Shown: positions 22,644-31,721, counted from the stretch's first letter. The stretch is DNA of 64,000 nt from Geodermatophilus bullaregiensis (GCF_016907675.1 NZ_JAFBCJ010000001.1:3410001-3474000); one strand, 5' to 3'. A program made the numbers and translations. Notes: generated by a model not told the origin, from the letters alone.

Positions 22644-22677
22644 CGGGGGCGCGGCACCGCACGGTGCCGCGCCCCCG
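22644..22677 (+). terminator. strong hairpin after the M28 peptidase gene
   Basis: CGGGGGCGCGGCACCG (22644-22659) is repeated as its exact reverse complement at 22662-22677, giving a 15-16-bp perfect GC stem with a minimal loop, 20 bp after the stop codon. Typical actinobacterial intrinsic terminator without a U-run. Confidence 0.75.
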
Positions 22678-22807
22678 GCGTGTCCGTTCCCCCGACCGGG
22701 GTAGGTGTCCCCCTGCGGAACGCGCAGGCCACCTGTGGCGTTGTAGGAACCGAGTGGGGTGCGAGACGGCAGCCCACGGACCGACCAGTCACCTCGAGGA
22801 GATGACG

Positions 22808-23719
22808 ATGCCCAGCCACAACCCGGTCTTCGGCCGGGGCTTCGCCAACACCGCGTCCGGTGGGGGCCAGCAGCAGTTCGGCCAGCAGCAGTACGGCCAG
22901 CAGGGCTACGGCGCTCCCGGCTACGGCCAGCAGCAGTACGGCCAGCAGGGCTACGCCGCCCCCGGCTACGGCCAGCAGTACGGCCAGCCGGGCTACGGCG
23001 CGCCACAGGGCTACGGTGCCCCGGCCCCCGCCGGCCAGCCGTTCAGCCCGCCGGCCACCCGGTACATGACCATGGACGACGTCGTCCAGAAGACGGGTCT
23101 GTCGTTCCTGGTGACCGTCCTCGCGGCGGCCGTCGTCTGGGCGCTGCCCGGACAGGCTGCCTGGGGCCTGGCGCTGCCCGCGGTGCTCGTGGCCTTCGTC
23201 CTGGGCCTGGTGATCGCCTTCAAGCAGATCGCCAACCCGGCGGCGACCCTGGCCTACGGCGCGCTCTACGGTGTCGCCCTCGGCGCCATCAGCGAGGCCT
23301 TCAACACGATCTACCCGGGGATCGTCGTCCAGGCGATCATCGGCACCTTCGGTGTCTTCGCCGGGATGCTCGTGGTCTACAAGACCGGCGCCATCCGGGT
23401 CACCCCCAAGCTGACCCGCTGGGTCGTGGGCGCGCTGTTCGGCGTCCTGGCCCTGGTCCTGGTCAACCTGGTGATCGGCTTCTTCGTCCCCGGCGGCCTG
23501 GGCCTGCGCGACGGCGGCCCGCTGGCCATCGTCTTCAGCCTCGTCGTGATCGGCGTGGCGGCCTTCTCGCTGCTGCTCGACTTCGACATGGCCGACGAGG
23601 CCATCCGCCGTGGCGCCCCGGCCAAGTTCGCCTGGTACATCGCCTTCGGCCTGCTCGTCACGGTCGTCTGGCTGTACCTGGAGATCCTGCGGCTGCTGTC
23701 CTACTTCCAGGACAACTGA
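22808..23719 (+). CDS. BAX inhibitor-1 (BI-1/YccA) family membrane protein
   Basis: 303 residues. Start placed at ATG 22808 because GAGGAG (22796-22801) is 6 nt before it; the in-frame ATG at 22802 touches that site directly. Residues about 19-75 are a Gln/Gly/Tyr repeat region (units of [15 protein letters not shown]), cytosolic and flexible. Seven hydrophobic helices follow from about residue 95, ending [20 protein letters not shown] and the family C-terminal helix [13 protein letters not shown]. Bacterial BI-1 proteins are proton-gated calcium-leak-like channels; the physiological role in actinobacteria is not settled. Converges on the thiolase gene through three hairpins. Confidence 0.88.
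   Translation: MPSHNPVFGRGFANTASGGGQQQFGQQQYGQQGYGAPGYGQQQYGQQGYAAPGYGQQYGQPGYGAPQGYGAPAPAGQPFSPPATRYMTMDDVVQKTGLSFLVTVLAAAVVWALPGQAAWGLALPAVLVAFVLGLVIAFKQIANPAATLAYGALYGVALGAISEAFNTIYPGIVVQAIIGTFGVFAGMLVVYKTGAIRVTPKLTRWVVGALFGVLALVLVNLVIGFFVPGGLGLRDGGPLAIVFSLVVIGVAAFSLLLDFDMADEAIRRGAPAKFAWYIAFGLLVTVVWLYLEILRLLSYFQDN
22879..22968 (+). repeat. 45-bp tandem repeats coding [15 protein letters not shown]
   Basis: Two tandem 45-bp units (22879-22923 and 22924-22968) share a 32-bp identical block, with a degenerate third unit following. They code for the Q/G/Y-rich N-terminal region of the BI-1 family protein, in frame, so unit number could change without frameshift. Confidence 0.8.
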
Positions 23720-23733
23720 GCCGATGGCGGTCG

Positions 23734-23848
23734 GTGGCCCGGTCCCCTCGGGGGCCGGGCCACTCCCGTTCCCGGGCCCGACGGGGCCGGGAACGGGGCC
23801 CGCGGGCGACGGCGGCCCGGCCCCCAGCAAGGGACCGGGCCGCCGTCG
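23734..23848. terminator. three successive hairpins between convergent BI-1 and thiolase genes
   Basis: Three separate inverted repeats fill the 143-bp gap: 23734-23763 (GTGGCCCGG/CCGGGCCAC plus CCCC/GGGG, one bulge), 23766-23796 (13 pairs, one mismatch) and 23807-23848 (CGACGGCGGCCCGG and its exact complement, 14 pairs, 14-nt loop). Between convergent genes they would act as a bidirectional terminator array. Confidence 0.75.
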
Positions 23849-23862
23849 TGTGCGGGATCAGC

Positions 23863-25083
23863 TCAGGAGAGGCGCTCCAGCACCATGGCCATGCCCATGC
23901 CGCCACCGACGCACATGGTCTCCAGGCCGAAGGTCGCGTCCCTCGTCTGCAGGCCGTTGAGCAGCGTGCCGGTGATCCGGGCGCCGGTCATGCCGAACGG
24001 GTGGCCGACGGCGATGGCGCCGCCGTGCACGTTGAGCTTGTCGATGTCGATCCCCAGGTCCCGGTAGCTCGGGATGACCTGCGCGGCGAAGGCCTCGTTG
24101 ATCTCGACCAGGTCGATGTCGTCGACGGTCATGCCCGCCCGCTGCAGGGCCAGCCGCGAGGCGTCGACGGGGCCGTAGCCCATGATCTCCGGCGAGAGGC
24201 CGGTGACCGCGGTGGAGACGATGCGCGCCAGCGGGGTCAGGCCGAGGTCGCGGGCCCTGGTGTCGCTCATGACGACCACCGCGGCGGCGCCGTCGTTGAG
24301 CGGGCAGGCGTTGCCCGCGGTCACCCGGCCGTCGGGACGGAAGACCGGCTTGAGGCCGGAGATGCCCTCGAGGGTCGTGCCGGCGCGGGGGCCGTCGTCC
24401 TTGCTGACGACGGTGCCGTCAGGGGTGGTGACCGGGGTGATCTCCCGCTCCCAGAAGCCCTCCTCGATCGCCTTCTCCGCCAGGTTCTGGCTGCGGACGG
24501 CGAACTCGTCCATCTCCTGCCGGGAGACGTCCTTGAGCAGCGCCAGGTTCTCGGCGGTCTGCCCCATGGCGACGTAGACGTCGGGGACCTCGCCGTTCTG
24601 CCGCGGGTCGGTCCAGGAGTCCGCGCCGCTCTCGGCGGTCTTGGCCACCCGGGCCTGCGCGTCGAGGAAGGCCGGGTTCTGCGTGTCGGGCAGCGAGTCG
24701 CTGTTGCCCTTGACGAACCGGGACACCATCTCCACGCCGGCGGAGACGAACACGTCGCCCTCGCCGGCCTTGATGGCGTGCATGGCCATCCGGGTCGTCT
24801 GCAGCGACGAGGAGCAGTAGCGGGTGATCGTGGTGCCCGGCAGGTGGTCCATGCCGAGCAGGACGCTGACCACGCGGCCCATGTTGTGGCCCTGCTCGCC
24901 ACCGGGCAGGCCGCAGCCCAGCATCAGGTCGTCGATGTCGGCCGGGTCCAGCGCGGGCACCTTGTCCAGCGCGGCGCGGACGATGGTGGCGGTCAGGTCG
25001 TCGGGGCGCAGGTCCTTGAGCGACCCCTTGAACGCACGCCCGATGGGCGAGCGCGCGGTCGCGACGATGACTGCTTCGGGCAT
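23863..25083 (-). CDS. acetyl-CoA acetyltransferase / 3-ketoacyl-CoA thiolase
   Basis: 406 residues, ATG at 25083. Thiolase residues are all present: nucleophile Cys90 in TRYCSSSLQT, the NEAFAAQV motif, His in GGAIAVGHPFGMTGAR and the second Cys in ETMCVGGGMGMAM. It condenses acetyl-CoA or cleaves 3-ketoacyl-CoA in the cytosol; chain-length preference cannot be read. In M. tuberculosis a thiolase (fadA3, Rv1074c as recalled) sits beside an SGNH-type exported protein gene (Rv1075c), and the same pair is adjacent here, although there is a 160-bp gap. Confidence 0.93.
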   Translation of the reverse strand: MPEAVIVATARSPIGRAFKGSLKDLRPDDLTATIVRAALDKVPALDPADIDDLMLGCGLPGGEQGHNMGRVVSVLLGMDHLPGTTITRYCSSSLQTTRMAMHAIKAGEGDVFVSAGVEMVSRFVKGNSDSLPDTQNPAFLDAQARVAKTAESGADSWTDPRQNGEVPDVYVAMGQTAENLALLKDVSRQEMDEFAVRSQNLAEKAIEEGFWEREITPVTTPDGTVVSKDDGPRAGTTLEGISGLKPVFRPDGRVTAGNACPLNDGAAAVVVMSDTRARDLGLTPLARIVSTAVTGLSPEIMGYGPVDASRLALQRAGMTVDDIDLVEINEAFAAQVIPSYRDLGIDIDKLNVHGGAIAVGHPFGMTGARITGTLLNGLQTRDATFGLETMCVGGGMGMAMVLERLS

Positions 25084-25243
25084 GGGGTCCTCCACGATGA
25101 GGCGGGCCCGGCCGGAGGTGCCGGGTGTCGGGTCACCGGGGAAACTACCCCCGGGTAGGCAGCCGGATGCGGGCAGAACGCCGTGCGGTCCACCGCCTGT
25201 GGCGCGGCTCACGCCCTACCGGCGCCCTGTAGGGGGGCCTCCT

Positions 25244-26254
25244 TCAGCCGACCGGCACCTCCGTGACGGGCGCCTCCTCCGGGGTCGGCAGCTCGGTCGG
25301 ACGGCGGCGCAGCAGCCGCGCCCAGGTGCCCAGCGGGCCGGTCCGGGAGCCGCGGACCTCGGTGGCGCGCACCTCGGTGCCCGGCCGGCCGGCGGCCCGC
25401 GCCGCGGCCCGGGCCACGGGGCGGACGGCGCCGCGCCGCCGCCGGCGGCCCTCGGCGTGCGCCGGCCAGACGCCGACGGCGTCGGCGAGCGCGGGCAGGA
25501 TGACCGCGGCCGCCGAGGCGTAACCGGCGGCGCTGGGGTGGAACTCGTCGACGCTGAACAGTGTGCGGTCCTGGGCGAAGCTCGGGCCGAGCACCGAGCC
25601 CAGGGAGACCGTGCGGCCACCGGCCTCGACCACCGCGATCGTCTGCGCCGCGGCCAGCTGCCGGCTCCACCGCCGGGCGAGCAGCCGCAGCGGCTGGCCG
25701 ATCGGGCGGACCGTGCCGAGGTCCGGGCAGGTGCCGACGACGACCTCCGCGCCGGCCTCCCGCAGCCGCCGCACGGCGTCGGCGAGGTGGCGCACCGAGA
25801 CCGCCGGGCGGGTGCGGGTGGTGACGTCGTTGGCGCCGATCATGATCAGGACGACGTCGGGGTGCTCGGCCAGGGCCCGGTCGACCTGCGGGTCGAGCTC
25901 GCAGGACTCGGCGCCGGAGACCGCGAGTCGGCGCAGCCGGACGGGCCGCTCGGCCAGCTCGGCCAGCGCGGCGGCCAGCAGCGCGCCGGGTGTCTCGGCC
26001 GCGCGGTCGACGCCGAGGCCCACGGCGCTGGAGTCGCCGAGGACGGTGAACACCAGGGGCTTGCCGCGCCGCTTGCCGTAGACGCCGTCACCGGAGGGCG
26101 GGTCCTGCTGGGAGGAGTGCGACTCGACCCTGCGGCGGGCCGCGCGGGCCTGCAGCCGCAGCAGCCCGAACAGCCCCGCGCCGGCCAGGCCGGCCCCGCC
26201 GCTGCCGTAGGCGGCGCCGGCCGCCCACCGCCGTGCCGTGCCTGCTCGTGTCAC
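25244..26254 (-). CDS. SGNH/GDSL-family hydrolase, membrane-anchored
   Basis: 336 residues, GTG at 26254. An N-terminal hydrophobic segment (about 10-32) gives a signal anchor, followed by the SGNH blocks: FTVLGDSSAVGLG (block I Ser), a Gly in the LAVSGAES region (block II), IGANDVT (block III Asn) and DEFHPSAAGY (block V Asp-His). The catalytic triad is therefore complete. It probably acts as an esterase or lipase on the outer face of the membrane; substrate unknown. The C-terminus is Arg-rich and low complexity. Divergent from the DUF2252 gene with a 70-bp gap. Confidence 0.86.
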   Translation of the reverse strand: MTRAGTARRWAAGAAYGSGGAGLAGAGLFGLLRLQARAARRRVESHSSQQDPPSGDGVYGKRRGKPLVFTVLGDSSAVGLGVDRAAETPGALLAAALAELAERPVRLRRLAVSGAESCELDPQVDRALAEHPDVVLIMIGANDVTTRTRPAVSVRHLADAVRRLREAGAEVVVGTCPDLGTVRPIGQPLRLLARRWSRQLAAAQTIAVVEAGGRTVSLGSVLGPSFAQDRTLFSVDEFHPSAAGYASAAAVILPALADAVGVWPAHAEGRRRRRGAVRPVARAAARAAGRPGTEVRATEVRGSRTGPLGTWARLLRRRPTELPTPEEAPVTEVPVG

Positions 26255-26311
26255 CGCCGACCCCGATCGTCGCGCCCCGCAACCGTCTGTCCCCGCAGGC
26301 TATCGAGCCTC

Positions 26312-26317
26312 TACGGT
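26312..26317 (+). promoter_or_regulatory. -10 box of the DUF2252 gene, leaderless-type
   Basis: TACGGT fits TANNNT and ends 7 nt before the GTG at 26325. There is no ribosome binding site, which supports both this start and leaderless translation. Confidence 0.5.
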
Positions 26318-26324
26318 GCCCCCC

Positions 26325-27686
26325 GTGTCCGAATCCCCCCGACGGGTGTCCTCCGAGGGAAGCCCAGGTGACCGCTCGGCGGTGATCGTCGACGTGCTGG
26401 TGGACGCCTTCTCCGAGCTGATGGCCGCCGACGCCGACGCCTTCCGCACCAAGTTCCGCAAGATGGCCGCCGATCCGTTCGCCTTCTACCGCGGCAGCGC
26501 CTGCCTCTTCTACGCCGACATGGACGTGCTGGAGGACCGCTGGTGCGACGAGCGGACCAGCCGGGTGTGGATCCAGGGCGACCTGCACGCGGAGAACTTC
26601 GGCACCTACATGGACGGCGCCGGGCGGATCGTCTTCGACGTCAACGACTTCGACGAGGCCTACGTCGGCCACGTCAGCTGGGACCTGCGCCGCTTCGTCG
26701 CCAGCTTCGCCCTGCTGGCCTGGCGCAAGGCGCTCGGTGACGACGTCATCGGCGACCTGCTGGGCACCTACCTGCACTCCTACCTCGACCAGGTCGAGGC
26801 CTTCACCCGCTCCGACGACGACCGCTCCTTCGCGCTGACCACGGCCAACACCGAGGGCGCCGTCCACGAGGCGATCCTGGAGACGACCACGCGCACCCGG
26901 GGCTCGCTGCTCGACCGGATGACCGTCGTCGAGGGCTACGCACGGCGGTTCACCGACGGCGGCCGCACCCGCCGGCTCGACGGCGACGAGCGCGACCGGG
27001 TGCTGGCCGCGCTCGACCGGTGGCGGACGACGGTCGTGCCGCCGGTGCGCCGCCGCGACGTCGCCTACGACGTCAAGGACGTCATCGGCACCGGCGGCTT
27101 CGGGATCGGCAGCGCCGGGCTGCCCGCCTACAACGTGCTGCTCGAGGGCTACGACCAGGCGCTGGAGAACGACGTCGTCCTGTCGCTCAAGCAGGGCAAC
27201 GTGGCCGCGCCGAGCCGGGTGGTGCGCGACCCGCGGATCGGCGGGTACTTCGAGCACCACGGGCACCGGACGGCGGTCAGCCAGCGGGCGCTGCAGGCCA
27301 ACGCCTCGCAGTTCCTCGGCCACACCGAGATCGACGGCGTCGGCTTCGTCGTCCAGGAGCTCTCGCCCTACGAGGTCGACCTCGAGTGGGACGACCTCAC
27401 CGAGCCCGACGAGATCGCCCCGGTGCTGGCCCAGCTGGGCCGGGCGACGGCGAAGATGCACTGCGTCGGGGACGCCGACAGCGACCACACCCTCGTCGAC
27501 TTCCAGACCGAGGAGGCGATCGTGGCGATGGTCGGCGACCGCCGGGGGGAGTTCGTCGCGGACCTGGTCGCGTTCGCGCACTCCTACGCGCGGCAGGCGC
27601 AGGAGGACCACCGGCTCTTCGTCGACGCCTTCCGCGCCGGCGCGATCCCGGGGATCAGCTCGAGCCGCTCGCACCCACTGCGGTGA
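26325..27686 (+). CDS. DUF2252 family protein (kinase-like fold)
   Basis: 453 residues from GTG 26325. Motifs typical of DUF2252 are FRKMAADPFAFYRGSACLFY, WIQGDLHAENFGTY (comparable to the catalytic HGDLHxxN of aminoglycoside-phosphotransferase-like kinases), FDVNDFDEAYVG (metal-binding Asp) and WDLRRFVAS, later LKQGNVAAPSR. These suggest a phosphotransferase fold, but substrate and function are unknown. Length is usual (about 430-470). The last 32 bp overlap the convergent GNAT gene. An upstream in-frame start would run into the divergent SGNH gene and is not preferred. Confidence 0.88.
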   Translation: MSESPRRVSSEGSPGDRSAVIVDVLVDAFSELMAADADAFRTKFRKMAADPFAFYRGSACLFYADMDVLEDRWCDERTSRVWIQGDLHAENFGTYMDGAGRIVFDVNDFDEAYVGHVSWDLRRFVASFALLAWRKALGDDVIGDLLGTYLHSYLDQVEAFTRSDDDRSFALTTANTEGAVHEAILETTTRTRGSLLDRMTVVEGYARRFTDGGRTRRLDGDERDRVLAALDRWRTTVVPPVRRRDVAYDVKDVIGTGGFGIGSAGLPAYNVLLEGYDQALENDVVLSLKQGNVAAPSRVVRDPRIGGYFEHHGHRTAVSQRALQANASQFLGHTEIDGVGFVVQELSPYEVDLEWDDLTEPDEIAPVLAQLGRATAKMHCVGDADSDHTLVDFQTEEAIVAMVGDRRGEFVADLVAFAHSYARQAQEDHRLFVDAFRAGAIPGISSSRSHPLR

Positions 27687-28104
27687 GCATGCCGACGTGG
27701 GGGCCGATCGGGTCGACGTCGAAGCGGTCGGTCACCACCGCGAAGCCCATCCGCTCGTAGAAGCCGGCCGCGGACTCCCGGGCGTTGCACCACAGCAGGT
27801 CCCCGCCGCGGGCGGCGACCAGCGCGCGGCCCGCCTCGACCAGCGCCCGGCCGGTGCCGGCGCCGCGCACGGTCGCGTCGGTCGCCATGCCGCGCAGCTG
27901 CCACGGGGCCCGCGCGTGCAGGCGCCACGGGCAGGGCGCGGGGGACAGCCGGACGACGCCGACGACGGCGCCGTCCGGGGTCCGCGCGGCGAGGTGGACG
28001 GTGGCCGGGTCGTCGTCACCCGGCATCGCGGCCGGCCCTCCGCCGCGCAGCACCGCGCTGCGCAGCGGCAGGACGACGTCGAGACCGACCTCCTCGACGT
28101 CCAC
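27655..28104 (-). CDS. GNAT-family N-acetyltransferase
   Basis: 149 residues from GTG 28104, with GGGAGGG about 12 nt upstream. The acetyl-CoA-binding motif A is MATDATVRGAGTGRALVEAG (R-G-x-G-x-G form) and motif B is NARESAAGFYERMGFAVV, both hallmarks of GNAT proteins. The substrate is unknown. Its 3' end overlaps the convergent DUF2252 gene by 32 bp, and its start lies 17 bp after the stop of the VWA gene, so it may be the last gene of that minus-strand operon. Confidence 0.85.
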   Translation of the reverse strand: MDVEEVGLDVVLPLRSAVLRGGGPAAMPGDDDPATVHLAARTPDGAVVGVVRLSPAPCPWRLHARAPWQLRGMATDATVRGAGTGRALVEAGRALVAARGGDLLWCNARESAAGFYERMGFAVVTDRFDVDPIGPHVGMLTAVGASGSS

Positions 28105-28121
28105 GGGGTGCAGGCCCTCCC

Positions 28122-30110
28122 TCAGCGTGCCCGGCGTCCCCGACGGGTGCGCAGGTAGTCGGCGACGACGTACTCGCCCAGCCGCTCGCTGTCGGGGGTG
28201 AACACCCGGCCCCCGGCGCGGGCGGTGATGTCGTGGACGAACTGCACCAGCCCCGGCTCCGGGTCGAGCGCGAAGACGTTGAGCGTCGCGCCCGACCGGG
28301 CCACCCGCTCCACCTCGGCGACGGTCTTGGCGATCGTCTCGGGCATCGGCGGCCAGCAGAAGTAGGGGGTGCCGTCGTCCTCCAGGTGCGCCGTCGGCTC
28401 GCCGTCGGTGACCACCAGGACCACCGGCTCGGCGTCGCGGTGGTGGGCCAGGAAGCGCCGCGCCAGCATCAGCCCGTGCTGCAGGTTGGTGCCCTGCAGC
28501 GTGTCCACCGACAGCTCGGCCAGCGTCTCCGGGCGCAGCACCTGCGCGGTGGAGGAGAAGCCGATGATCTGGATGGCGTCCTGCGGGAACCGGGTGGTCA
28601 CCAGGGAGTGCAGCGCCATCGCCGTCGACTTCGCCGCGCCCCACGTGCCGCGCAGCGCCATCGAGTAGGACAGGTCGACCAGCAGCGCGACCGCGGCCCC
28701 GGTGCGCCGCTCGGTCTCGACCACCTCGAAGTCCTCGACGGCGATGCGCACCGTCCGCGTGCCGTCGGCGCGCGGCTCGCCGGCGGTGCGCAGCACCGCG
28801 TTGCGGACCGTGCGGACGACGTCGAGCGGCTGCTCGTCGCCGAAGTGCCACTCCCGCGAGCTGCCGGTCAGCTCCCCGGCCGACCCGGCGTCGGCGACGT
28901 CGTGCTCGCCCCGGCCGGTGGCGTCGAGCTCGGCGAACACCCGCCGCAGCGCGGTCGCGCCGAGCCTGCGGACCGCCTTGGGCGAGAGCTCCAGCTTGCC
29001 GTCGGAGCGGTTGAGGTAGCCCTGCCGCTCCAGCTCGCGCTCCATCTGGCGCAGCGCGGCGAGGTCGTCGACCGCCTCCCTGCCCAGCGCCTGCTCCAGC
29101 AGCTCCTGGTCGACGTCGGCCAGCGAGGCGCCGGCGTAGCCCTGGGAGAGCTGGTTGGACAGCGCCTCGAGGTCGGCGAGCTCGGCGACGGCGCTGGTGG
29201 CGTCGCCCAGGCCGAGCGACTGCTCGCCGTCGGGCACCTGCCCGCGCTGACCCCACGGCAGGTCGGGGCGGGCCTGCCGCAGCGCGTCCTGCAGGTGCGC
29301 CATCTCGCTGGCCAGCCCCATGTCGGACATCGTCTGGGCCATGAGGTCGGCCAGCTCCGCCCGCTGCTCGGGCGACAGGCCGGCCATCATCCGCTCCTGC
29401 GCGGCCGCCCGGCGGGCGAGGGAGTCGACCAGCTCGTCCACCGACTGCGGGTCGTCGGGGAAGAACTGCCCGTGTTTCTCCATGAACTCGCGGAACTGCT
29501 CGTCGGTGTCCTCGCCGCGGTTGTGCGCGTCGAGCAGCTGCGAGAGGTCGGCGACCATGTCCTTGACCGCCTGCATGTCGCCCTCGGTGGCGTTCTGCAG
29601 CGCCTGCTTCATGTTGGCGAAGGAGCTGTCGAGCACCTCCCGGCGCAGCAGGTCCTGGATCTGGTCGTAGGCCTGCTGGGCCTCCCCGGAGCGGAACGGG
29701 TAGTCCTTGAGCGCGCGGACCGCACCCGCGGTGTCGTGCGGCAGCGCGTCGAGCTCTGCCTCGGCCAGGCGCGCGGCGTCGTCCGGGTCGGGGAAGAGCT
29801 CGCGCCGCTCGGCCTGCAGCGCCCGGTCGAGCAGCTCGCGGACCTCCTGCAGCGTGCCGTCCATCCGCCCGGCCTGGCGGGCCTGCCGCAGCCGGTCGCG
29901 GACGGAGCGGCGCAGCTCGTCGAGGCCGCGTCGGCCGTCCATGCCGCGCCGCAGCAGCTCCCGCAGCGCCTCGCGCACGCCGCTGCCGCCGAGGACGGAG
30001 TCGCCGATCTCGTCGACGGCGCTGCCCAGGTCGTAGGGCGGGGCGAGCGGGTCCGGCCCGCCCCGCCAGCGGCCGTACCGGTACCCCCTGCCGGGGCGGG
30101 ACCTGCTCAT
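28122..30110 (-). CDS. VWA domain protein (magnesium-chelatase-like partner)
   Basis: 662 residues, ATG at 30110. The N-terminal two thirds are charged and helical, with coiled-coil character (many Arg/Glu/Gln heptads, e.g. SVRDRLRQARQAGRMDG). A von Willebrand A domain starts at about residue 470 with MIDAS DLSYSM (about 479-484), GTNLQ and TDGEPT, so metal binding is intact. It lies 79 bp downstream of an AAA+ ATPase on the same strand; such ATPase/VWA pairs act like Mg-chelatase I/D or MoxR/VWA systems in metal insertion or complex remodelling. The target is unknown, with no chlorophyll or cobalamin genes nearby. Confidence 0.87.
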   Translation of the reverse strand: MSRSRPGRGYRYGRWRGGPDPLAPPYDLGSAVDEIGDSVLGGSGVREALRELLRRGMDGRRGLDELRRSVRDRLRQARQAGRMDGTLQEVRELLDRALQAERRELFPDPDDAARLAEAELDALPHDTAGAVRALKDYPFRSGEAQQAYDQIQDLLRREVLDSSFANMKQALQNATEGDMQAVKDMVADLSQLLDAHNRGEDTDEQFREFMEKHGQFFPDDPQSVDELVDSLARRAAAQERMMAGLSPEQRAELADLMAQTMSDMGLASEMAHLQDALRQARPDLPWGQRGQVPDGEQSLGLGDATSAVAELADLEALSNQLSQGYAGASLADVDQELLEQALGREAVDDLAALRQMERELERQGYLNRSDGKLELSPKAVRRLGATALRRVFAELDATGRGEHDVADAGSAGELTGSSREWHFGDEQPLDVVRTVRNAVLRTAGEPRADGTRTVRIAVEDFEVVETERRTGAAVALLVDLSYSMALRGTWGAAKSTAMALHSLVTTRFPQDAIQIIGFSSTAQVLRPETLAELSVDTLQGTNLQHGLMLARRFLAHHRDAEPVVLVVTDGEPTAHLEDDGTPYFCWPPMPETIAKTVAEVERVARSGATLNVFALDPEPGLVQFVHDITARAGGRVFTPDSERLGEYVVADYLRTRRGRRAR

Positions 30111-30189
30111 GCCCCCTCCTCGCTGGCGCTCGTCGGTTCCCCGAGCAGGGGCCTGGCTCCGTCTCCGGAGGGGCTCGCGAGCTCGCCCC

Positions 30190-31662
30190 TCATGCCCCGT
30201 AGACCGTCCGCGAGCCGTCGGTGTCCTTGGCCAGCCGGCGGGTGAGGTAGAGGCCCTCGAGCGCGAACTCGACCGCGGCGGCGGCCTGTTCGGCCGACTC
30301 CTCACCCTCGGGGACCCCGATGCGGCCGAGCAGCTCGGCCAGCCTCGGGATGGTGCCGAGCTGGCCGAGCAGGGCCGCGCCGGGCACCAGCTCGCCGGAC
30401 TCGACGGTCTCCCCGCCGGTGAAGTGCTCCTGCAGACCGGTCAGGTCCAGCCCGCCGCAGCGGGCGCGGAAGGTCTGTGCGGTGGCCTGTCGCAGCAGGT
30501 GCTCCAGCACCTCCATCTCGCGGTCGTCGTCGGGGTCGCTGCCGGAGTCGGCGAACTCGACCTTGCCGCGGCTGGCCGGGACGATGCCCGGCAGGTCGAC
30601 CACCCGCGCCACCGGCCGGGTCTCCCCGGCGACGGCGGCCCGGCGGACGGCGGAGGCGGCGACGGTCTCCAGCCCGGCGATGGCGAAGCGGGCGCTGACG
30701 CCCGAGCGCTGGTCGACGTGGCTGGACTCGCGGACCAGCCGGGTGAAGCGGGCGACGATCTCGAGCAGGTGCTCGGGGACGATCGGCGCGTCGAAGGCGT
30801 CGTGCCGGCTCGGCCCGCCGAGCCACGAGGTGTGCGCCTCCTGGCGCAGCAGGCGGACCTCGTCGGCGAGCTCGAGCGGGTAGTGGGTCCGCACCTCGGC
30901 GCCGAAGCGGTCCTTGAGCGGGGTGATGATCCGCCCGCGGTTGGTGTAGTCCTCGGGGTTGGCGCTGGCCACCAGCAGCAGGTCCAGGGGCAGCCGCACC
31001 CGGTAGCCGCGGATCTGGATGTCGCGCTCCTCGAGCACGTTGAGCAGCGCGACCTGGATGCGCTCGGCGAGGTCGGGCAGCTCGTTGACGCTGAAGATGC
31101 CGCGGTTGGTGCGGGGGACCAGGCCGTAGTGCACGGTCTCGGGGTCGCCGAGCGTGCGGCCCTCGGCCACCTTGATCGGGTCGACGTCGCCGATGAGGTC
31201 GCCGACGCTGGTGTCCGGGGTGGCCAGCTTCTCCCCGAAGCGCTCGCTGCGGTGCAGCCAGCCGACCGGGGTGGCGTCGCCGTGCTCGGCGATCTGGCGG
31301 TGCGCCCACACGCTGATCGGTGCCAGCGGGTGCTCGTTGAGCTCGCTGCCGGCCAGCACGGGGGTCCACTCGTCGAGCAGCCCGACGAGGGTGCGGATGA
31401 GGCGGGTCTTGCCCTGGCCGCGCTCGCCCAGCAGGACGAGGTCGTGGCCGGCGATGAGCGCTCGCTCGACCTCGGGGACGACGGTGTCCTCGAAGCCGAC
31501 GATGCCGGGCAGGGTGGGCTCGCCGGCGCCGAGGCGGGCGAGCAGGTTGGCGCGGATCTCGGCCTTGACGGGCCGGAAGGCGGCTCCGCCGGCACGGAGC
31601 TCGCCGAGGGTCGTCGGTGCGGGTGGGGTCTGCGCTGGGGCGACGTCCGTCACCCCCGACAC
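30190..31662 (-). CDS. AAA+ ATPase, magnesium-chelatase subunit I / MoxR-like
   Basis: 490 residues, GTG at 31662. Walker A is LLGERGQGKTRL (about 78-88). The Walker B position reads GIFSVNELPDL, followed by LLNVLEERDIQIRGYRVRLPLDLLLVASANPEDYT (sensor 1), the insert layout of the BchI/MoxR clade. The C-terminal half is helical with an acidic patch near DSGSDPDDDREMEVLEHLL. It should form ATP-driven rings working with the VWA protein downstream. Divergent from ilvA with a 59-bp gap. The function of this pair is not known in actinobacteria as far as I can recall. Confidence 0.85.
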   Translation of the reverse strand: MSGVTDVAPAQTPPAPTTLGELRAGGAAFRPVKAEIRANLLARLGAGEPTLPGIVGFEDTVVPEVERALIAGHDLVLLGERGQGKTRLIRTLVGLLDEWTPVLAGSELNEHPLAPISVWAHRQIAEHGDATPVGWLHRSERFGEKLATPDTSVGDLIGDVDPIKVAEGRTLGDPETVHYGLVPRTNRGIFSVNELPDLAERIQVALLNVLEERDIQIRGYRVRLPLDLLLVASANPEDYTNRGRIITPLKDRFGAEVRTHYPLELADEVRLLRQEAHTSWLGGPSRHDAFDAPIVPEHLLEIVARFTRLVRESSHVDQRSGVSARFAIAGLETVAASAVRRAAVAGETRPVARVVDLPGIVPASRGKVEFADSGSDPDDDREMEVLEHLLRQATAQTFRARCGGLDLTGLQEHFTGGETVESGELVPGAALLGQLGTIPRLAELLGRIGVPEGEESAEQAAAAVEFALEGLYLTRRLAKDTDGSRTVYGA

Positions 31663-31721
31663 GGTACGACGGTGCCGGCGATCGGGGCACCGTCCGCCGT
31701 CCGGGCTGGGAGGATCCGGGC

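Noticed and set aside
22879..22968. Short regular repeats as a possible CRISPR array
   Set aside because: The units are contiguous, in frame and translate as [15 protein letters not shown]; there are no unique spacers.
28122..31662. Chlorophyll-type magnesium chelatase
   Set aside because: No BchH-like large subunit or tetrapyrrole gene is present; the pair fits the broader MoxR/VWA chaperone group.
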